NCBI GenBank assembly: GCA_964017065.1
Contig: OZ024784.1
Location: 3,701,152-3,765,151 of the forward strand
Direction of reading: 5' to 3'
From: Haliclona indistincta
Taxonomy: Eukaryota > Porifera > Demospongiae > Haplosclerida > Chalinidae
Length of the DNA stretch: 64,000 nucleotides
Numbering within the stretch: the stretch's first letter is position 1; the number at the start of each line of letters is the position of its first letter. Under the pieces are notes generated by a model, which was given only the letters and a program-made list of their open reading frames with translations, was not told where the DNA came from and searched no databases. Made by a program: the position numbers and the translations under genes. Positions 10,074 to 23,122 of the stretch are shown piece by piece.

Positions 10074-13000
10074 TCACCTTTCCGTTCGATGCTTGTGCTT
10101 CACATTCTCAACCAGTTTCTGAAGCTGTTGTTTGTTGAGTAAGGATGCCGTTTTGAGAACTGTAAACACTGCCTCCTGAGAAGAATGTAGTAATGGTGTA
10201 AGAAGCATTGTGCAAGCTGCTGACCTGAATTTGAGAGGAAGGGTCATCGAGGTGCACTAAGAGTCCTTTAAACAGTGCTTCAGTATGAGCTGAATAGAGC
10301 TCCTTATCATAGGCATTGGGTGTGAATGCCCTAGAGATAGACATTACCCACTCGTGTGACAGAGAGAATTACACTAACCTCACATAAGAGTGTAGAGCGT
10401 GAGTTGTCTCTATTCTGATCTCATCTGAACTATCGTCAAGTCTCTTCAGTAAGTCGCAATACATCGCATGCAATTTGTCCACTGTGGAGCACCAACTAAA
10501 GACTGTGAAGATTGATTGTGTGTGAAGATTTACCAGTGAAGATTGCCGGTCCATTTTGTAACAGGAGTGATAGCACTTTGCAAGCAACCAGTCGTGTTGA
10601 TGAGTTGTCGTCATCCATACACGTGATCACCTTCATCAACAACAACATTGTAACTACAGCAGTAAGTATTGACCAATGTACCTGAGGTAGTAGTTCAGGC
10701 AATACGAACGCTAGTTGGTCTTTAAGTAATAAACAAGACTGAAGGAGGGCCTGAACCACTGTCAGAGCTGCTGTTCTCAGAGCACTGGCAGTTCTGAAGA
10801 AAAAAATGAGCTAATGGTGAATGTGAGATATGGCTAACCTTCCTGCTTTCCACACACAAGATGGAATCACGATATCTGTGACTATTGTGCTTGAAAATTC
10901 CCGAAACTGTTGTCTAGCAGTCGTTTCAGTATCGTCTATATCACTGCTCTCTTCTCCTTGTTGTGGACTTGGAGGAATACACAGAATGAGCTTGATCAAC
11001 AAAGAAATAAACCTATAGAGAGATTATACACATAACACAGTGCAGTGCAACTTACTGAAGTCTCATATCAGGATCGCGATCAGGATGAATGCAGAATGAG
11101 AGGATCGGCAGCACTTCCCCAAGCAACTGACCAGCCACAACACCAGCTCCAGACAATAGACTGCTGAACAGAAAGCAGTTGGGAGAGTGACTGGACCATG
11201 ATTGATAACCCCTCTGTAACAATAGGAGAGAACACAAATAAAACAGCAGGTTGAAATGTATTATTTTTTACCTTGATAGTAGCAAGTACACTCCTGGCGT
11301 GAGCTACATACAGTTGGGATGAACTCTGCAGCTGCTGGACTGTGGCTAGCTTCATTAGTTGCTCCTCTACCTGCATGAATCATACAAAATGTTGCATATT
11401 ATCTGTCAATAGCCTGCTCACTTGTTCTTCTTTGATGTGTCTAGAAGCAGCCACTCTGAGGAGAATGGTGAAGATAAGATGGCTGACTGGGCTACACGAT
11501 TCCCCAACAGTGTCAATGATGGCGGACACACAGGAGAGCAGCTGTAGGAGTAGAGGAGCATGCTCAGTCTGACTCACTTCTGGTTCAGCAAGGCACTCAA
11601 CAATTGCCTGAAGAGAAGAATTGCACAATGGATCATACACATGACAACAGCTTGCCTGGATACGAGGCACGATCTCATTCTTGTCAGCTCCTACCACCAG
11701 ATTAGTCAGCACTGTTAAACATCCCGTACACTGTACTGGGCCCACAGCTACTGAGCTTCTGTCTGCCTCCTCCTCTCTACTTCTCTCCACTCTGCATCCA
11801 GCTGATACTCTCACTGCTGGTAACACTAGATGAGACCACACCTCAGATGAAACATAATGACCAATCAAACGAGCTGAAGAGGTCACATGATCAACCACAA
11901 TCTTCTCTTCATCTTGCGATGCTCGATACAATCCACTGAGCACAGACTGTATGTGGTGTGTGGCGTGCTCCTCAAGATGAAACAGAAGTGTTAGAAGAAG
12001 TTGTGAAGATTTGACGCGGCTCTGGAGGGTCCAGTCAACAATGTCCCGTAAGATAGCTGGCAGTATCTTGGAGAAGTTTCTGTATACAAGAACTCTACAA
12101 CCAAGTCTTGGTCGAGGTAACCCTGATCAGACAATCATTATGGAAGCAATTGTGGTGTCTGATTGCTCACCTAGTTCAGGAGAGGGTTCACAAAACTTAG
12201 CAAAATTGATCTTATCCTTCATATCATCCTCATTCTCTGATTCATATTTTGCTCCAACCTAAACAAGAGTGAGTCACATGTACAAAATCCAACTTAGCCC
12301 ATTGTCTCACCTTATCCCAGAGTGTCAATGTGTTCCTCTTAACCTCCTCCACCTCATCTCCTGCCCCAGTCAACAACAGAGGCAGCAACTTGTGATGATA
12401 CGAATACCTGCAGAGAATAGGCATAAACAACTTTTTCCTTCTCCACCACATTTCACTCATCACCTGTCTCTCAGATCAAGCAACCAGTTACCAACAGTAG
12501 TGAATAGACACATACGAACAGACGGAGTGGAGTCACATGCTCTCTGAGCTAGTGTAGGAAGAGAGTCATTGATGGGCGTAGCTGTCCCGTACTGTATAAC
12601 AGACCCTAGTGCCTGTGAGACGAGAGAACATGTGCATAGTGAATACTAGATGAGGTGTTGTACCTTCACGCTGGCTAGTCTGACTTTAGAGTGCTGGTGT
12701 GTCATAGAGAGAAGGAGTGGTTTAGTGAGTAGTTCTGATTGTTGATGGAAGACATGTTGCACTCCCTCACTGAGTCTACAGCAACATGAGCAGCTCTCCT
12801 ACACAAGTGGATCATATAGAAATACCAAAAGTACTAGTCTCTCACCTTTTTGACTTCAGGAAAGGGGTCGATGATGGTTTGTTTCAGTATAGTGACTAGG
12901 TCGGTGAGATATGGTGCCATTTTTTCACTGCACTGAGTGACCACAGAGGTCAGAAATGTCATAAGAGTTAGTCTACCATAAAAACAAGAATTAATGTTAT

Positions 13001-13479
13001 CAGAAGTTTTTCGACAGTACCTGAGCTCCTCGGATGGTTCTGTGATCTCATTGGTACCGAGTCGAGAGACTACAACAGGAACAATTAGTGGAAGAAAATG
13101 ATAAGGATCTTTAACCACGCCCATAAACCTGTAGAAGTACGTAGTATTACCAGTATAAACAATATCAATGATCATTACTCACTCAGCAACAAGGTTGATA
13201 GCAATCTCTCGGCATCGTTCAGACGAGGCAGAAAATGCTTTTAGTAGCGGTTTGAGAAGATTCTCAAACACTTCTTGGAGGAAATCAGATGAGTAGTGAG
13301 GGGTGTGGCCTACTGTCTCCTTCCGTAATTTCTCTAAAGCACGCCTCTGAGCTGCTTTGTTATCATCAGAGACACAGTTGACATCTCTCTGCAGCCGCTA
13401 TAAGAAAGATCATAGTGAGTATAAAGTGTCGGTGAGCTACCTGAAGTAGTTCCTCTGGCGTTGATATTGTGACTGCCAT
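10074..13479 (-). CDS. DNAAF5: DNAAF5 (HEATR2), dynein arm assembly factor
   Basis: HEAT-repeat cytoplasmic factor needed to preassemble axonemal dynein arms (known). The start at 13477-13479 gives MAVTISTPEELLQRLQRDVN. Successive exons hold typical HEAT units: SERCREIAINLVAE, LPLIVPVVVSRLGTNE..EPSEELR, DPFPEVKK, KVRLASVKALGSVIQYG, RYSYHHKLLPLLLTGAGDEVEEV, then ENEDDMKDKINFAK. Near the C-terminus are LLKRLDDSSDEIRI and LFKGLLVHLDDPSSQIQ, and the protein ends KHKHRTER at 10074. These match the human protein in order along its full length. There are about fifteen exons with short introns. Presence of the gene implies motile cilia or flagella. Divergently paired with SMIM30. Confidence 0.9.
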
Positions 13480-13752
13480 TATTGTAGTTCCCGCGCTCAG
13501 CACGTGACTTTATCTCTGCTAGTCACGTGAATATAGCATGTGACTAGTGTGTGAGCTACCGAGCTTTTTGTCTGCGCACTCCGCCATCGCGAACTAGTAG
13601 AGGTATGTTTTAGCCAGTATATTACAGCATTACTCACTGTGTATTTGAGAGAATTATTGTAAAGCTATTTCCTATTATGTGATGTTCCAATCTCTGTCCA
13701 CACAGCTTCAAAACAGCTTTTTTGTCTCAATCCACCACGCCCACCTTTGATA
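13480..13752. promoter_or_regulatory. Bidirectional promoter, DNAAF5 / SMIM30
   Basis: 273 bp between start codons. Two CACGTG E-boxes lie at 13501-13506 and 13524-13529. The right half probably holds a 5' untranslated exon and an intron of the SMIM30-like gene (possible donor after 13600, CAG acceptor near 13703). Confidence 0.5.
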
Positions 13753-13926
13753 ATGGAAGCCTTGCTGGTTCTTCTCTTCACCATTTTCTCACTAGTTTTC
13801 CAGCCTGCAGAGGCCTACCAATTCGGAGTTGGTGACGGATTGGCTATTGTGTTTTTCCTTGCAGTCGGTGTCGTAGCTGTATGTGCGCTATTGGGCTGGG
13901 TTGCTCGTAAACGAGCAGGACAATAA
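13753..13926 (+). CDS. SMIM30: SMIM30-like membrane micropeptide
   Basis: A 57-residue ORF, too short for many gene finders. It begins MEALLVLLFTIFSLVF (signal-peptide-like), continues QPAEAYQFGVGDGLA, then has a membrane span (IVFFLAVGVVAVCALLGW) and ends VARKRAGQ. Vertebrate SMIM30 has the same plan and length: a signal segment ending in EA, GDxxA, a span, then ARKRNGQ. In vertebrates this is an ER-associated micropeptide. The coding part has no intron. The ortholog call rests on the C-terminal ARKRxGQ and the spacing. Confidence 0.85.
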   Translation: MEALLVLLFTIFSLVFQPAEAYQFGVGDGLAIVFFLAVGVVAVCALLGWVARKRAGQ

Positions 13927-14199
13927 TTATCTGGACCTGGACACATATTTCAGTTACTGAGACCATTCTTCCCTCCTCCTCTTTTGAACAGTGTCTACAG
14001 TAGCTAGTACTGGTTTAAACATTGTGTGTGTGTATTATACTCTTTCTGTTTCTTAAATTTATTTCAGAGATGCACATGCATGTTGGTGTTCTGATGTTAT
14101 GTTTTTGTAAATACTAATAATCTTGAAAGAGGATAGATATTGTTTATAGTTGGTGACAGTCGGTCGACGAGTAGTTTCATGTTTCTAAACTGCTGAAAT

Positions 14200-17100
14200 T
14201 TATGTTCCGCTCTTGTTCAACTGGTACAGGCCTCCAGAGCATATCAGTTGCTGCTCCTTCACTTTCTTGTCCAGGAATGTCTTAAGTTCTGCTGGAGTGC
14301 AGTCATGTGATGTAGTGGAGCCTTGCATTGCAAACATCTTGAGCATCATGTGGATACGGTCCAATGGTAGCTTGCCCAGATTGGTCAGCATACCAACAAT
14401 ATAGGACCACATCACCTGGTTGGTATGCAAGTCATTACATTTTGACATACTGTACAGCGAGTACCTGTAAATCGTTCTCTTTTTGTTCCTCAGCTGAAGC
14501 CATTGCGGAGTCACTGTCGTCCATTTCTTTGCGATAAAAAAGATTAAAACACAATCATAATGCTCACACACACGTACCTAGTCCTCTATTACGGGCGGCC
14601 TCACTAGCCTGCTCCACTACAGTGAAACTGTCATGACGACCTTCTCTTAACACACCCTGCATTACCCAGAAACCAAGATGGCGTCTCACCACACTGGGCT
14701 GTGCCTCTAGTGCTCCACTCATCTCCTCAACAGTCCATGTACCTATATCAAAACCACCATCACATTAGACAATACAGTTTACTCAGTAGTATCAGATTAC
14801 TGTACAAACAGCACTACACACCACTATCAAGATACTCTTGTCACTATCATGTGCAACATCTCTTATGTGCAAGTTAAAAATGGCATTGTCTACTCACTCT
14901 TTTCCTGAAAGTTCCATATGATGCTGGCTCGTGGAGGAGTGACTGAAAATGAGAGAGTGCGATCACCCAATTCAAGGTCAACTTGTACCAATCCAAGATT
15001 ATGCCGCCACTCAAGGGTCCGCATACCCTTCAGTGTCTCAAAACTTTCCTTATAGCTGTCCAAACGACTGTCAATTGGGAGACAAAATGCAACAATACCT
15101 TTCAACCCACTGGTCTCACTTTTGTATAAACTCTGGTACTTTTAGCTGTTCTTCACGAAATGTAGGCCAGAACACATGTGACAGGATAAGAGCATTCATC
15201 TCTATCTCCTCCTCCTCCAGCTCTTCCTCCTCTTTAAGCTGTTTCTGTATCAGTGTGTTGATTCGTCTTGAATCAGCAACGTCTTTGATCATGACGTCAC
15301 AGAAATGCAGATTGCCTTCACCAAATCTTAACTTGAGCAATTCCAAGTTACGAACCTATGCATCAATAATATAATCCTGATACTAAACATGTCATGGTTA
15401 CCTCTCGGGAAGTATCATAGTTGAGTGACTGTAGAAGCCGATCAGCCAAAAGGTTACGATACTCACCAACAAACATCTCATGATTACCATATATGTTAAC
15501 CAGCAGACTGTTGGAAAGGTAAAAGACTTAAACAAGACGCAAGTAGTCACCTGATGATATCAGAAGATTGTCTACTTTTAGAACTCTTGTCTACAAAATA
15601 ATTTCAACTCAAACACACATCAAAAAAGCCCTTGATAAGACTTACAAGGATCTGCATCTACAGGATCTGGTTCCCATGCATCGAAATCTTGTTTCTCATT
15701 CTCGCATTCATCAGAAAGATCTAGCAATATCGGTTGACCTGTAGCAAGCTCCTGTGAGTGGTGAGTATATAAATGCATTACAGTCACTCACTCCTATACT
15801 CACCTCTGCTAATTCATTGCTAGTATCGTCGGTTAAACTAGCCACAATACATCGAACAGTGTCATCTCGACTCCTACAGAGATACCACCTCCAATACCAC
15901 AGTAGCACAGAAGCACTGACCGTAGATAGCTGCGCAGTGGTTCACACACCTGTTCCAGCACTACTCCTCTGGGATCAAGTATACGTAGTCCCCGAACTGA
16001 AGATATGTACTGTGTGATGATATCCGAGGTATTGGCTCCAGGATGGAGCAACCGACGCTGGAAACTGTGAACCATCACTAGGCTAATCTACTAGTAATCT
16101 CGCAGCTCACGCATTTCTCAATGAGGATACCACCTTGCTCCTCAGTTCAACATGGTGTAGACACTCTCTGAGATCAGCCAATGCTGGTTCACTCTCTGGA
16201 TACTCTACTATGATATCAAACAACTCATCTATCCTGTGTAAGAAAAGAAAGATATTACGAGAAGACAACACATGCACTTCACCTCAACTTTCCAAACGAC
16301 AGGTATATATGATACAATATTCGTGATGACCACTCATCTTTTACTGCTGTCCCTGGAATCATTCTATCACAATCGCTTCTATTACTGTACTAGAGACCTC
16401 ACCATATATGGCACAGATCCATCCCAGTAGCAGATGGTGCAGGCAATCCCTCATGTCATTGAGCTGCCCTGTACTAAACTCCTGAGAACACTTCTCGTGT
16501 AAGTACTGCTCCACCTTGTTCAAGAGACACTCATACATTACTGGATGCATGCTATAACCTACCTTATCCTGGACCACTACAGTTGCGGCATGTGCTGTGA
16601 AACACTGCAAGAGGCCAAGAGAATTCAGTAACTGCACTAGCTTCTGAAATGTCTCCCAATAGCTCTTAGAGTCGTCAGTGGTTGGTGATGAGCTCTCTTC
16701 AGTATCCATCGCTGATAACATGATGAGATTATAGAGACGACTCATAACAATGTATACCGACCATCATCACTATTCTCTTCTGATGAGAACATACGTTCGT
16801 AGGCACTCACGGAGCTCAGTAATACTAACTTCACTTTACCAAAGACTTGCTCAGTGACTGAGGATGCGACACACTCCTTGAGAACCCCAGCTATGGGAAT
16901 GTCCCATGATCTTGTGCTGGTTCGAATTGTAAGAAATCTTTAAAAGTGTACATTGTCTTACTGGGCTATCAGTTGACTAGGGTAATGTTCCCTCATTTCG
17001 TTTTCTAAATTAGTAGGGGATAGGCCTGTTTTCATCACGACCAAACCCTTAATCAGTGCATCCATTATATCACCAGCATCCTCCTAGAAGAGATATTGTG

Positions 17101-17305
17101 AGCCCGGCCCCAGGCCCAGTTTCTCTTACCACGTGGGGCTTCAGTCGGCGCCACAACTGTGGTAGCCACGTGTTGCATAGTTGGGATCTCACGTGAACTG
17201 ATCAAAATAGTAACTTGGTTATAAACAGATAGTTTATCTACAAACACTACCTCGTTGAAGCTCTGTGAAAACAGCAGCATAACGCTCTTCGCCCAGTTCT
17301 GCCAT
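14200..17305 (-). CDS. ANAPC2: ANAPC2, cullin subunit of the APC/C
   Basis: Catalytic-core cullin of the anaphase-promoting complex, which binds the RING subunit APC11 and drives mitotic ubiquitination (known). The N-terminus is MAELGEERYAAVFTELQR (start at 17303-17305), continuing NTWLPQLWRRLKPHV. Middle exons include RRLLHPGANTSDIITQYISSVRGLRILDP with VCEPLRSYLR, the cullin segment MELLKLRFGEGNLHFCDVM, KDVADSRRIN and TLEWRHNLGLVQVDLEL. The C-terminal winged-helix domain reads MWSYIVGMLTNLGKLPLDRIHMMLKMF and ends GGLYQLNKSGT. There are about fifteen exons. A downstream-of-start region (17131-17197) contains three CACGTG sites, one of them in a coding exon. Confidence 0.93.
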
Positions 17306-17952
17306 AAATCATAACGAATCACTCACCAGTGACGATTAATTATAAAACTCCTCCCATCAGTGAAAACGAAAACATACATGTACAACAATGCAGTACAAGA
17401 CACATGTGCCATCTAGAATGAGTTCTGTTTTGTCTTCTCATTTCAGTGATAGTAGCAGCTCCGTTGCTTACCTATTCTTCATCAGCTGCCTTCCATTTCA
17501 GTGACGTACAGATTGAAAGTACTATTCCAATTCAATAAGGAAGTAATATTAAAATGAGCAAGCATACATGCGGCAGTGAGCACATTCAATTATCATGAAA
17601 TGGCATCATCAAAAGCACACGCATCACCTTCCTTCATGCAAGAGTGGCGGCCAGCTCATTCCGTGAAGCCCAGTTAACTTTCACTGCCATATTTCTGACT
17701 CAACTGAAATCAAGCGAAGGAGCAAATTTAAACAGTGTGTCAACAGTACAATATAATATAACACATGGTGAAAACCATTATACAGAACAGCAAAAGGTTG
17801 GTAATGCATGAAGTTGCTAAGTTAACGATTGATTGACAGGAGAAGAGGACATCCAATAATACATGATCACGACATCAACATGACATCACTGAAACAGAGA
17901 AACCACAGCAATGCAATCACAAATCACATGGGCATGGCCGTGTACCACGCTA
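17306..17952. other. Intergenic between ANAPC2 start and FUBP 3' end
   Basis: About 650 bp with no confident gene. It should hold the ANAPC2 promoter and the 3' UTR of the FUBP gene. A possible terminal coding exon of the FUBP gene lies at 17674-17703 on the minus strand: a CAG acceptor followed by LSQKYGSES and a stop, in phase with the donor AAG|GTGAGA just before the stop used in the annotated model. I could not decide between the two 3' ends. Confidence 0.5.
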
Positions 17953-20900
17953 CTACCATCTCACCTTCTGTTCCCCACCAGGAGGAGCAGCAGCTCCAGG
18001 GATTGCTCCTGGCTGTTGTTGCTGCTGTTGATAATAGTATAACTGCCGATAATACTCCGCCCATTGAGCTTGAACATCTTGCTGTCCTGCCGGTTGACCA
18101 GCAGCGGCAGGTGGTTGCTGCTGCTGTCCTCCAGCTACTGGTTGTTGCTGCTGAGGAGGTTGTTGCTGACCACCTGAGAAGAGAGATTGAACAAATGAAC
18201 AACCAGTTGATACAATCCATGCCTTGAGCAGGAGGCTGGCCTTGCTGTTGTGCCTGAGCAGCATAATATGATTGGTAGTAGTTGGTCCATGCTTGAGCGG
18301 CAGCAGCTAAAGAGAGTGTATATAATAGAATGATAGAGCCAGAATATACCTTGATCAGCAGGCATCTGACCAGGTTGATTAGCTTGAGGCTGTGAAAGAT
18401 AATTTCAATTATGATAAAAGTGATGAGATACAAATTATGCAACTTCGTGTGGTATAGCTTATTCATGTATCGTAAGAGCTCACGTTATTGGGCATACTAC
18501 CATATCCAGTATATTGAGCCCATCCTCCTGGACCACCAGCTGCTTGTGGCTGACCCGGCTGTGGATACCCAGTAGGCTGAGAGTACATGCTGTTAAAAAA
18601 TAGGAATTAGAAGACAACAAGTTGTGTGGTAACATACCCGGGAGGGCCATATCCTCCTGGTGCACCGCCACCCATCATCGGACCGCTCTGGAGAGAAAGC
18701 AATTGCTACTCTCACCAACACACATAACACAGTGGGTACTCTCACCATTTCACATTTCTGTTGTATAAGTTGTGTTGCCATGTGTATCTGTTGTGGATTG
18801 CCTCTAACATTAAAAAACTTTTCGTGTTCATTAGGCTGCATTGTACGGCATAATTCAATATGAGCTCCTGACTGCATCTGCAACTGACGAACAGTCTCAC
18901 CACCTATAAATTAACAATTATTGTAGTCAACTCAGCTGTTAGTGCGTACTGCAGACTCACCTTTTCCTATTACCAACCCACACTTACCCGATGGCACCGG
19001 TACCTGTACTGTAGCGACACCAGGTCCAGATGGATTTGGCAAATCAAGATGGGGTTTAAGACCGCCACCAGTCTGCTGGCGCTAAAGGAATAAACGATAC
19101 TTAATCAAGATGACTTGAATAGCAGAATGCCACCTCCCTCAAGAATATTATTGCCTACACACTACAATACACATGTATAACCTCAGCAACTATTGACTCG
19201 ACCATCTCCTTAGCACGTGCGCAATTCGGAGGAGGACCAGAAATGGTAGCAAGGCGATATTCTGTTCCAGGTATGTCTGCAGATGAGGCCAATTAGCCTG
19301 CCATAACTAACTGCAATGGTAGACCCACCATTTTGAAATTGTAGCCTGACGCCGCACGTATTCTGTATGTTATTGATGTGTTCTCCATTTCGACCAATCA
19401 CAAAACCAACAAGCACTTTAGGAACTTGGAACTGGAGGAGCAGGCAGAAGGAGTGAAGGGTACACAGGACGAAGATATGACTTACCTCTAGAGTGTCAGG
19501 GATTCCCCTTGAGTAATCGCCACCTATCAGACCACGAGCCTGAAGCAAATATAAGAATTGACTATCGATCTACGTATGTACCGCCTCTAGCGAAACGTTT
19601 ATGAATGCCTCAGAGAGTTGCTTGCAAGTGCCATAGAAGATCTAACTCAATAATATTATACCCACGTTGTGCATGCAAGCAATGAGACAATACTTGAGGG
19701 AGGGGCAACCTACGCTTAAAATACAGACACGCACCTCAAGTTCCTTCTGCTCAATCAGCTCTAGTACCTGTTGCCGAGCTCTCTGATGAGTTAACAAAGC
19801 TTGAATAGTCAAACCATGATGGATAAGGTGAGCAAACCTTGCAGTTTTCAGGAAACCCTGTCATTCTGAGAGGCTTCTCTGGCGTGTTAGCAAATGGGCC
19901 ATCTTGTATCATCTGCATCTTACATCCAGCTCTCTCCTGTAGCTCCTTGATGGTTTCTCCTCCTTTACCTAGTAAGCACAGCACATAGTGGCCACACAGT
20001 GTCTACCATTCTTACCTATTATAAGACCAACTTTATTTGCTGGTATCATTAGCTCAACTACCTCCTGGCCAGGATCAATATTGGCAGATGGAAATGAAGT
20101 AGTCTGCATAGAACAAGCAAGCAGTTGCTATTTTAATCATTCTGTAATTGCTATTAGGTATGAAACATTATCTTTTGGGGCAGGCAGTAAAAACCACATC
20201 ACTTTGTACCATGCTATCGAGTATTGTGTCAATTCAGGTAGATAGCACAATAAAAGTCTATATGCTTCCATAAGATTATAAGAAACTTCAGGTTTTACCC
20301 ACGGTTTCTAAAACTCCTTTGCAGCATTCAACACTTAGCGCTTAGCAGGTTTTGACACTTACCGTTAAGCTGGTAGCTCCACCAGAATCCTCTACCACTT
20401 TGCAAACTAAACTTTTACCTTTCCTGTGCAAGACATTAAACAAAGACACATTAAAGTGTATGATGCTTACTCTACAGCCTCCGGTGTTCCATAAATACTG
20501 ACTTGTCTCTCTCCACTGAGCTCTGAACCATCTATAATAGCAGCTAGATTGAAAGAAGCTCCAACACACACTATTCTCTTCACCTGGTGCTACTTGAATC
20601 CTAGCACCTGAATCACTTTGCAGTCTGTTGATCATTTCTCCCTGACGACCGATAACTGAGAGAACATGATGTTAATCAACTCATAGAGCAGCAACACACT
20701 CACCTAATCCAACCATTCTATTAGGTATTTTGATTTCTATTGTAATCATCTGTGTAAGACCAAGCTGGTTAGCCATCCTACAGCATAATAGAACACAGTA
20801 AATATACCTAAGTGATTCCTGTACACTACTCGCTACTTTGAAACAAACTCGCCACATTTTTAGCACTACATAAAAATGCTGCCATATCAAAGTTCGATAT

Positions 20901-21296
20901 GGCAGCATGAGCTATTGCTTGCCCTGATGGTGGCATAGTTGGTTTCTTGCTCATAGGACCATCATAGCCTAGAAAGAAAGCAACAAAAGTGTCACGTGAA
21001 ACGAAAAAATCAGGCGGTACCTTCATCTAATGGTCTTTTTCGAGAAGAGTCTAAAACAAATGGCAAAAAATGCAAAAATCATATGAGCTACAATTCTACA
21101 ACTCACCGTCTCCACCAGCGTTGCTACTGTAAGCTCCAGCAGCAAACTTTGCCGCAATCTGTCAGCAAAAAAAAAAGAACCACATAAGCTGCCCTCTATA
21201 AAGTATCTTATCGTCACTTGCCTCTTGAGCACGTCTGGTAGCTTCTGCGATCGAATCAGGAACGGCGGAACCACTGGGACCGTTGTGATCTGCCAT
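17953..21296 (-). CDS. FUBP1: FUBP/KHSRP family KH-domain protein
   Basis: Single-stranded nucleic-acid-binding protein with four KH domains, acting in transcription and mRNA control (known of the family). The start at 21294-21296 gives [25 protein letters not shown], as in the family. KH1: [14 protein letters not shown], then [22 protein letters not shown]2: [19 protein letters not shown], then [21 protein letters not shown]3: [25 protein letters not shown]4: [18 protein letters not shown], then [14 protein letters not shown]. The C-terminus has the family's aromatic repeats ([27 protein letters not shown]) within polyglutamine and Gly-Pro runs (about 17960-18600). It represents the single ancestor-like copy of vertebrate FUBP1/FUBP3/KHSRP; which paralogue it is closest to cannot be told. 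The last residues are uncertain because a good splice donor precedes the stop. Confidence 0.9.
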
Positions 21297-21463
21297 TTTT
21301 CGCTCTGGGAGGAGGTGGAGAAGACAGAGCCGAAGAAACACACGTCCCCCAACACGCGCACTTGCAAAATCTTAACCACAAGGTCGCGGATTTATTGTGT
21401 TATCACGCATGCGTAAGCAACAATCAGCATCGCGCGCGCATTTTTGCCGCCAAGTTCTCGTGG

Positions 21464-22735
21464 ATGATGGATCCCAAGAAAACATTGGTGCTTGATAATG
21501 GTGCTTTCACGTTAAAGGTTGGACTTGCCAGTAGTAGCCAGCCACAAAGTGTTCCTAATTGCATTACAAGGTAAATGACTAGAAGCAGCAAACATACAGC
21601 CCTCAATCACATCATTCTGTACAGGACCAAGTCTGAGAGAAGAAGGAACTTCATTGGGTTACAGTCAGAGGAGTGTAAGGATCTGTCGGGTCTATACTAC
21701 TTGCTACCATTTCAACGTGGTTATTTAGTAAACTGGGACACACAACGTCAAATATGGGATCATGTATTCAATGAGGTGCTTTCCATTACACCTTCAGATC
21801 ACAATCTAGTATTCACCGAGCCTCTGTTTAACTTTCCATCCATTCAAGACACGCTTCAAGAGATTTTCTTTGAAGAATACAAGTTTTCATCTGTTCTTTG
21901 CTGTCCTGCGTCAACACTATCAGCACTTCATCACACCCACACTCACCCTGACAGCCTCTGCTGTCTAGTGGTTGATTCGGGCTACTCGTTCTCTCATATT
22001 GTACCATACTACAAGGGAAGGTTTGTGCCTGAAGCTGTGAGAAGGATTGATGTAGGAGGCAAGTTACTAACGAATCATTTCAAAGAGACTGTCTCATATC
22101 GTCAACTCCACGTTCTGGATGAAACTTACGTGATGAACCAGGTCAAGGAAGAGGTATGCTATGTATCGCAAAGTCTGTATGACGACATGGAACAAGCTAA
22201 ACTGAAAGGCCCTGCAAATACTATAGCCAGAGAGTATGTTTTGCCAGACTTCACATCACTGAAGAAGGGATTTGTTCGACAACCTAGTCGGGAAAAATCA
22301 GGCAGCGATGAACAGTGTTTGCGCCTATCTAATGAACGTTTCACTATTCCTGAGGTTCTCTTTCATCCTTCAGATATAGGCATCAATCAGATGGGCATTC
22401 CTGAAGCTGTACTGCACAGCATAGCCGCCACACCAAAGCAAATGCATCCACATCTATACAGCAACATCATCACAACTGGTGGGAGCACATGCTTCACTGG
22501 CTACCAACAACGGATGTACACTGACACTCGCAAACTAGTGCCAGACATTTACGACATGAACATCTCTCATCCTACGAACCCCATCACCTTTGCATGGGAG
22601 GGAGGAGCAATGGCTGTTAGAGGAGAAGTATCATGGCCGTCACAGATGTCTCCTGTTAGCCTATCAGAATACAAAGAGCATGGTCACTCATTATGCCACA
22701 AAAGATTCAGAGAAACACAACAATGGACCGAATGA
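21464..22735 (+). CDS. ACTR6: Actin-related protein 6
   Basis: Nuclear actin-related protein, a subunit of the SRCAP/SWR1 complex that deposits histone H2A.Z (known). Two exons, 21464-21570 and 21625-22735, give 405 residues. The N-terminus is MMDPKKTLVLDNGAFTLKVGL. Further conserved parts are FQRGYLVNWDTQRQIWDHVF, VDSGYSFSHIVPYYKG, RRIDVGGKLLTNHFKE and ITTGGSTCFTGYQQRM, and the tail EYKEHGHSLCHKRF is ARP6-specific. Human ARP6 has 396 residues. Two ATGs in a row start the ORF and I take the first. It shares a 167-bp GC-rich divergent promoter with the FUBP gene. Confidence 0.96.
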
Positions 22736-22886
22736 GCAAGTTCACTGATTATAATACATGCATAGCTGGTTTTTCATTTACGATCTTGATTCTTCCATTT
22801 ATAATAATGATTTTAGTATTGACTGCAGTGTATATAATGATAAAACATGTAAAAAATAATCTCGTAAGATGGATTTGAGGACAAAT

Positions 22887-23048
22887 TCACAATGGCTTCT
22901 TCATGCTGCTGTACAGTTCATCAAACTGGTAAAGCCACTCTGTAGAATATTGGTCGCACAAAATCAGGATGATAGCTACTATTGATAGAACTGCGCCCAG
23001 AACAAGGTAGTTGGACGATGTAGAACTTGTAGTCGGGTTTACCGCCAT
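22887..23048 (-). CDS. Unrecognised 53-residue single-span membrane peptide
   Basis: An ORF of 53 residues starting MAVNPTTSSTSSNYLVLGAV. It has one membrane span (about residues 14-31, NYLVLGAVLSIVAIILIL) and then a soluble tail with WLYQFDELYSSMKKPL at the C-terminus. I do not recognise the family. Support for it being real: it fills the gap between ACTR6 and EXOSC4, it begins 74 bp from the EXOSC4 start in the divergent arrangement typical of this locus, and it has good Kozak context (an A at -3 and a G at +4). It could be a small integral membrane (SMIM) protein or a subunit of a membrane complex. No intron is needed. Confidence 0.6.
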   Translation of the reverse strand: MAVNPTTSSTSSNYLVLGAVLSIVAIILILCDQYSTEWLYQFDELYSSMKKPL

Positions 23049-23122
23049 TTGTTATTTTCTCCAGCTGCTGATAGTGTTTTAATTAACGCGCACTATAAAT
23101 TAGCCACGTGGACGTTGTCATT

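Noticed and set aside
17829..18466. Forward and minus ORFs rich in Gln, Ala and Val around the FUBP 3' part
   Set aside because: They are shadows of the polyglutamine and Gly-Pro-rich FUBP exons.
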